From Raphanus sativus (lineage: Eukaryota; Streptophyta; Magnoliopsida; Brassicales; Brassicaceae), in NCBI RefSeq assembly GCF_000801105.2, contig NC_079512.1, positions 31,699,848 to 31,763,847 on the forward strand: a stretch of 64,000 bases of DNA, read 5' to 3'. The notes under the pieces are model-generated. The model was not told the DNA's origin. It made no database searches and saw only the letters and a list, made by a program, of their open reading frames with translations. The translations under genes were made by a program, and so were the position numbers. Position 1 is the first letter of the stretch. Each line of letters begins with the position of its first letter. Of this stretch, positions 59,212-64,000 are shown piece after piece.

Positions 59212-60816
59212 ATGAAACTCCAAAGCTTCCTTAGCTCTATACTACTCTCCTTCACTACCATCTTCTTACTTCTATCACTTCCTCATTTGGCTTCTGCCAA
59301 CCAATCTAACCACCCCGGTTTTCTCCAATGTCTATCTCTCCGGTTAAACGATTCCAACATCGTCTCAAAAGTCATACACACATCCAACGACTCTTCTTTC
59401 TCCTCCCTCTTATCTTCAACTATACAAAACCCGAGATTCACTTCACCCGGTACACCTAAACCGGTTTTAATCCTAACTCCGGTTCAGCCTTCACATGTTC
59501 AATCAGCCGTTAAATGCGCACGCCGGTTCGGTATCCACATCAGAACCCGAAGCGGAGGACACGACTACGAAGGCCTATCTTACGCCACCCACAAACCTTT
59601 CGTAATCCTCGACTTAACCAACCTCCGGTCCATCACAATAGACTTCGATAACCGGTCGGTTTGGGTCCAAACCGGAGCCACGATCGGCGAATTATACTAC
59701 GAAATCGGTAAAAAGAATCGAACTCTAGCGTTCCCCGCCGGGGTTTGCCCCACCGTCGGCGTCGGAGGACACTTCAGCGGCGGAGGTTACGGTACTCTCC
59801 TGAGAAAACACGGTTTAGCTGCCGATCACGTGATAGACGCGCGTGTGGTGGACTCGCGAGGGAGGGTTCTCGAGAGGAGAGAGATGGGTGAAGACTTCTT
59901 CTGGGCGATACGTGGAGGCGGTGGCTCTAGCTTCTGCGTCGTGCTTTCGTGGAAGATCGGTTTAGTCGATGTTCCGTCGACGGTGACGGTCTTCAACGTC
60001 ACGAAGTTCGAAGAACGGAGCGCTTTGAAGATCGTACATCGCTGGCAGTTCGTCTCCGACAAAGTTGATGACGATCTGTTCGTGCGGGTTATGTTGCAGA
60101 GGTACAGGGACGCTGTTCGAGCTTCGTTCCCGGGTTTGTATCTCGGTTCGGTTAAGAGTTTGTTGGAGTTAGTGAACCGGGATTTTCCTGAGCTCGGTTT
60201 GGAGGAAAAGGATTGTCAGGAGATGAGCTGGATAGAGAGTGTAGTTTGGTTCGCTGAGTTAGGTGACGTCCCGATCGATGTTCTTGGGAAACGCACACGT
60301 GCGGATTTAGCTTTCAAGGCTAAGTCAGACTTCGTTCAAGAGCCAATACCGGAGAGTGCGATCTCGAAGATGTGGAGGAGGTTGGAAGAGCCGGAAGCAG
60401 AGCATGCGCAGCTAATCTTCACCCCGTTCGGCGGTAGAATGAGTGAGATAGGAGAGTACGAGACTCCGTTTCCTCACCGTGAAGGGAACATGTACGAGAT
60501 TCAGTACTTGAATTACTGGAGAGGAGGAGGAGAGGGGAAAGAGAAGTATATGAGATGGGTGGAGAGAGTTTACGATGAGATGAGTGAGTTCGTGGCGAGG
60601 TCTCCGAGGGGAGCTTATATAAATCTAAGGGATCTTGATTTGGGGATGTATGTTGGAGGGAAGAGGAGTAAGTACGAGGAAGGGAAGAGTTGGGGAGTGA
60701 AGTATTTTAAGAATAATTTCGAGAGGTTGGTTAGAGTTAAGACGAGTGTTGATCCTTTTGATTTCTTCTGTGATGAACAGAGCATTCCTCCTTTTAGTTC
60801 CGTTGAAGTTATTTGA
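59212..60816 (+). CDS. BBE22: Berberine bridge enzyme-like FAD oxidase, CELLOX-like
   Basis: A single-exon 534-residue secreted flavoprotein. Signal peptide MKLQSFLSSILLSFTTIFLL with cleavage near residue 29 (LASAN). Bicovalent FAD anchors are His117 (RTRSGGHDYEGLSY) and Cys179 (PAGVCPTVGVGGHFSGGGYG). The C-terminal BBE domain has YINLRDLDLG and ends DFFCDEQSIPPF. It is clearly more diverged from the two upstream copies than they are from each other, and its position fits At4g20860, described as a cellodextrin (cellobiose) oxidase. If so it oxidises the reducing end of cellodextrins in the apoplast, producing hydrogen peroxide and damping elicitor activity. Oddities: the usual SFGV after the GGGGG loop reads SFCV, and NLRD replaces NYRD at a position holding a conserved Tyr in many BBE-like enzymes. 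The coding sequence looks intact. Confidence 0.9.
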   Translation: MKLQSFLSSILLSFTTIFLLLSLPHLASANQSNHPGFLQCLSLRLNDSNIVSKVIHTSNDSSFSSLLSSTIQNPRFTSPGTPKPVLILTPVQPSHVQSAVKCARRFGIHIRTRSGGHDYEGLSYATHKPFVILDLTNLRSITIDFDNRSVWVQTGATIGELYYEIGKKNRTLAFPAGVCPTVGVGGHFSGGGYGTLLRKHGLAADHVIDARVVDSRGRVLERREMGEDFFWAIRGGGGSSFCVVLSWKIGLVDVPSTVTVFNVTKFEERSALKIVHRWQFVSDKVDDDLFVRVMLQRYRDAVRASFPGLYLGSVKSLLELVNRDFPELGLEEKDCQEMSWIESVVWFAELGDVPIDVLGKRTRADLAFKAKSDFVQEPIPESAISKMWRRLEEPEAEHAQLIFTPFGGRMSEIGEYETPFPHREGNMYEIQYLNYWRGGGEGKEKYMRWVERVYDEMSEFVARSPRGAYINLRDLDLGMYVGGKRSKYEEGKSWGVKYFKNNFERLVRVKTSVDPFDFFCDEQSIPPFSSVEVI

Positions 60817-61010
60817 AAGAGTTCGAATGTTATGTGAGTTCAATATTTTTGTCAGAAAAACAAGAGAGTATAGAGTGATGAAGTGAAGTGTTGGAGAGTG
60901 TTTTGTGTTGGTGGTATGTAGTATTTGTTCACATCAATTAGTTTGAAATATATTTAATTTATTTTAGTAATATTTAATAAGATTCAATATCTGTAGATTT
61001 GGATCATAAC

Positions 61011-61048
61011 ATGTTCATATTCTTTGCACACAAAAAAATGTTCATATT
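61011..61048 (+). repeat. Micro-insertion with poly(A) flanked by 11-bp direct repeats
   Basis: atgttcatatt at 61011-61021 and 61038-61048 flanks ctttgcacac plus A6. Confidence 0.6.
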
Positions 61049-61298
61049 AATCTTGTGGGAATCTCAGAGCTATTTTAATTCATCCAAGAAGTGGATTCCT
61101 ATAATTATGAAAACAAAGAAAGTAAATAAATGAAAATAATAACAATTATGTAAAAAATATTTATATTGGTTGGTAAAATATATTGGATCCAACTCTTATT
61201 AATAGAGCATGTTTATGTTTTAATAATATTGATTACTAAAGTGCGGAATATAATTATATCTTTGAAGACTGAATTTTACGAAAGCTGAAAGCACGAGT

Positions 61299-61328
61299 TT
61301 CTGAACAAGTTTTTTTTTTCTGAACAAG
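61299..61328 (-). repeat. Poly(T) insertion flanked by 11-bp direct repeats
   Basis: ttctgaacaag at 61299-61309 and 61318-61328 flanks a pure T run, a bare poly(A) tail if read on the minus strand. Confidence 0.55.
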
Positions 61329-61519
61329 GTTTTGTAACAACAATTCTTCTTCTAGAAGTAGAAAGTCGGACACCTTACTTCAAACACACAAATCTTTTTC
61401 ACCAAACCAATCCACTATATCCAGAATAAAACATGTATATCTGAGAACCTATATCAGTACTCTTAAAAAAATAATATTTATCTATCATTACGTATAGTAA
61501 TATATAAATTATACAGAAA

Positions 61520-61570
61520 CAAGAATCATCAATCTTTTTTTCAAAAAAAAAAAATAAGAAACATCAATTT
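61520..61570 (+). repeat. Possible micro-insertion with poly(A) and imperfect flanking repeats
   Basis: aagaatcatcaatct near 61520 and aagaaacatcaattt near 61557 flank a segment of T-run and A12. The flanking repeats have mismatches, so this is a weaker case. Confidence 0.4.
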
Positions 61571-62322
61571 GTAAAGTTGATCAATTATAATCAAAATATT
61601 TGGTTTTAAAATCCAAACTGATAGTTATACTAGTAAAACATTCTTCTCAAATAATAGAAATGTCAGATTCGAATCTTAGCAGTTGTGAGAATGGGATTAA
61701 ATAAAGAGTTCTTTCATCTGATCCAGAGAGATTATAAACTTGGGCCAAAAACATTTTAAATTGAAAAACAATAATAATATATTATAATAATAATAATTGC
61801 TTTTAGGTAAAGTTAACCTTTAAATTGAAGGATACATAAATATTTTTAAATAACGTATAATAAAAATATGTTTATAACTTAAGTATCATAGTATTATATA
61901 TATACTAATTTAAAAAAAATTGAGGACTAAATGAAATGTTTCACTAGGTTATATCTATGACTAGCCCTGCTTTAAGGAGATCACATTTTCCACCTAACTC
62001 AAAATATTATTAAATACTGTCCAAATTTATCTTTTTCTGGTTGGTAATTGTTTTGTATATAGTTTTTTTTAAGTGTTTTGTTTTACTTATTAAATAAGTT
62101 TAGTTTTACTTATTGAATAGCTAAGTTTCTGAATGAATTACAGTTAATTAACCGGTTGGAAAGTTGTTTAGACACTATATTTCTATCAGAACACCATGTT
62201 TAGGATAAGTTATTTTTATGTTTTGTGAAGCCACCGCATGCGCCGCATATCCAAGTTGAAATAATAAAAAATATTTCTTTGAAAACAGTGACATTTGGCC
62301 AAAAAGAAGTAATCATGCAAGG

Positions 62323-62372
62323 AAGAAAAACACGTTATTTTGACCCAAAAAAAAAAAGAAAAACACGTTATT
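62323..62372 (+). repeat. Micro-insertion ttgaccc-poly(A) flanked by 17-bp direct repeats
   Basis: aagaaaaacacgttatt is repeated perfectly at 62323-62339 and 62356-62372. The 16-bp insert is ttgaccc followed by nine A. The insert is almost the same as at 16464-16475. Confidence 0.75.
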
Positions 62373-63469
62373 GTGGAATGAACTCGTGAATTAGGACTAG
62401 ACAGAATATCTACAAATTTTATTTTGATTCTAACAAAAAAATCTAGATATTCATAATTCCACAAAGTGAGATAAATACTAATATTCAATACCCATAAAAA
62501 ACAAATACAAATATGCAACATCCATAAAAACAAAAACAGATCACATATACTAATATTTTTAAGAAAGCCTAATTATTTATTTGGCCCTTCCAAAACCATA
62601 TAAATTTGAAATGTTATGGAGAAGAATTGAACTATGCACCTTCTCTGTTTCTAACAAGTATATTACTAACATAACTAATTAATCATTTCTGTTCAAAATT
62701 GATCCTTAATAGTAATATAATTTTTTATGATTTCAAACCTATGTTTGATTGGCTTGTATTCAGGCACGACTCTATCCTATACATGCACACCCCTATCGTG
62801 AACGCATATATATTCTCCAAATTACTCGCAACGTTTTCTTATGTAAGCCACACAAATAAGAACCCTTTCATCTTCAGCTTTAATAATAACAAAACAAAAT
62901 CAAAGAAAATTCTGCTGCATTATCAAAGTAAGCTTCTCCATTTTACATGATTTATAGTTTATTCTACAGTTGTTTTATCATTTGGCCACCTGATGAATAT
63001 CTCAGATTTTATGTTTAAAATTACAGTAGAGTGGAACTGCATCGTGAATTCCCCTAATATTATACTGACTGGTTAACACAATATGCATCTACCAAAGAAA
63101 CTATAGGCTGACCTTGAAACAAAATACTAATAATTTTATCCAGGAAAATGCAAATATTACTAGTAGTATATTTTTATCTGTCTATTGGACATTTTTTAGA
63201 AAATTGTTATAGAAGAGGACTTTATACTTAACTTTACTCAACCTATAAGAAGACTTACAAGTCCTAGACATCAAACTTGAAAATTAATTGAGTGTACATA
63301 ACTACAACTTACAATGTAACTCATATAGTTATGGGTCAAAAATATAAATTAATGCGTCTCATCTCTTATTTCGAGTGGTTGACGAAAATTATTAATTGAT
63401 GAAGAATGCCTAGTTGCTACAATGGAAATACATAGAGCCAACTTAAACAAGAAAACAATACTGATTATA

Positions 63470-63945
63470 CTCCCTCTGTTTTTTTAAGATACTCCCTCCG
63501 TTTCGAATTATATGTCGTTTTGGAGCAAAATTTTCGTTTCAAAATAAGTGTCGTTTTATGATTTCAATGCAAAATTTATTGACTTTTTAATCTAATCTAT
63601 TTTTCTATTGGTTGAAATCTAATTAGGTGTATTGGTAATGATGTTTTTATCTAGTAAATATACAAAAATAAATTTTTTATTAATCTGTGTGCCGAAGTCT
63701 AGAACGACAAATAAATTGAAACGGAGGGAGTATATGTTTTGGAGTTTTCACACATATCAAGAAAACACATTAATCATGCATTATTTTTAGAAATTACCAA
63801 ATTTCAATGCATTTTAACCAATAGTATTTCGATAAATTCAATTAATTTTATTGAAATTTGCAATTTTATATAGAAAACATAAAAAATACATTTTTTTGAA
63901 ACAAATATTTTTTCCAGAACATGCATCTTTTAAAAACGGAGGGAG
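63470..63945. mobile_element. Stowaway-type MITE (outer), interrupted by a second MITE
   Basis: Left end ctccctctgttttttta after TA (63468-63469). Right end taaaaacggagggag before TA (63946-63947). The ends are complementary. The sequence between is split by the inner element at 63492-63730. Confidence 0.7.
63492..63730. mobile_element. Stowaway-type MITE (inner, nested), 239 bp
   Basis: Begins ctccctccgtttcga after TA (63490-63491) and ends ttgaaacggagggag before TA (63731-63732), near-perfect inverted ends. It contains the internal phrase tatgtcgtttt repeated as agtgtcgtttt. It sits inside the outer element, so it inserted later. Confidence 0.8.
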
Positions 63946-64000
63946 TATAAGATTGCCAGGAAATAAACGCGAACAAACTAAATATGCAGACGATTTCTTT

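Larger units (their letters stand above)
60817..63467. other. Right intergenic region
   Basis: No gene recognised; open frames here are short and AT-biased. It contains four micro-insertions listed separately, and simple AT-rich DNA elsewhere. Confidence 0.5.

Overview
The window is nuclear DNA of a Brassicaceae plant, most likely Brassica or a close relative. Genes have GT-AG introns, intergenic DNA is AT-rich, and plant transposon types are common. The predicted proteins, read by eye and compared with remembered Arabidopsis proteins, fall in the order of Arabidopsis chromosome 4 from about At4g20400 to At4g20860. Locus names are therefore recall-based inferences, not search results.

Layout. 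0.4-1.8 kb: retroposon in minus orientation with a 17-bp target-site duplication (TSD). 3.6-8.3 kb (+): JMJ14-type histone H3K4 demethylase with its first two coding exons tandemly duplicated. 8.8-11.3 kb (-): gamma-SNAP. 11.8 kb (+): small secreted TAP35/TAP44-like protein. 12.4-15.9 kb (-): subtilase (SBT2 type). 17.9-18.7 kb (-): spliceosomal SmB. 21.7-22.1 kb (+): broken calcium-dependent protein kinase fragment. 22.4-29.2 kb (-): malectin-like LRR receptor kinase whose coding exons are interrupted by two transposons (a 367-bp TRIM and a 656-bp Harbinger-type MITE), with an 885-bp Mutator-type foldback element in an intron. 29.9-31.8 kb (-): UDP-arabinose 4-epimerase. 34.8-38.0 kb: very young non-autonomous LTR retrotransposon (1475-bp LTRs, no difference seen). 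38.2-40.4 kb (+): P-class PPR protein (EMB3131-like). 41.1-42.6 kb (+): short-chain dehydrogenase. 42.8-45.1 kb (-): E-class PPR protein. 45.6-46.1 kb (-): CML42-like calcium sensor. 48.1-49.8 kb (-): LRR pseudokinase. 52.0-60.8 kb (+): three berberine-bridge-enzyme-like FAD oxidases, the last CELLOX-like. 60.8-64.0 kb: gene-free and MITE-rich.

The genes are independent eukaryotic units, not an operon. The BBE-like trio is a tandem family of secreted FAD oxidases; in Arabidopsis the corresponding members oxidise cell-wall oligosaccharides. Several genes (SBT2, UXE, JMJ, BBE-like) have paralogues kept together elsewhere in Arabidopsis, which supports the synteny reading. Compared with the remembered Arabidopsis order, the DUF26 cysteine-rich cluster (about At4g20470-20730), TFIIE-alpha (At4g20810) and TPP2 (At4g20850) are absent here, as expected of a fractionated post-triplication Brassica subgenome.

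I found no wholly new gene system. The most notable signals are the doubly disrupted receptor kinase, the young LTR element just upstream of an essential-type PPR gene, the JMJ14 exon duplication, and a recurrent class of tiny poly(A) insertions flanked by 11-18 bp direct repeats that look like miniature target-primed retroposition scars.
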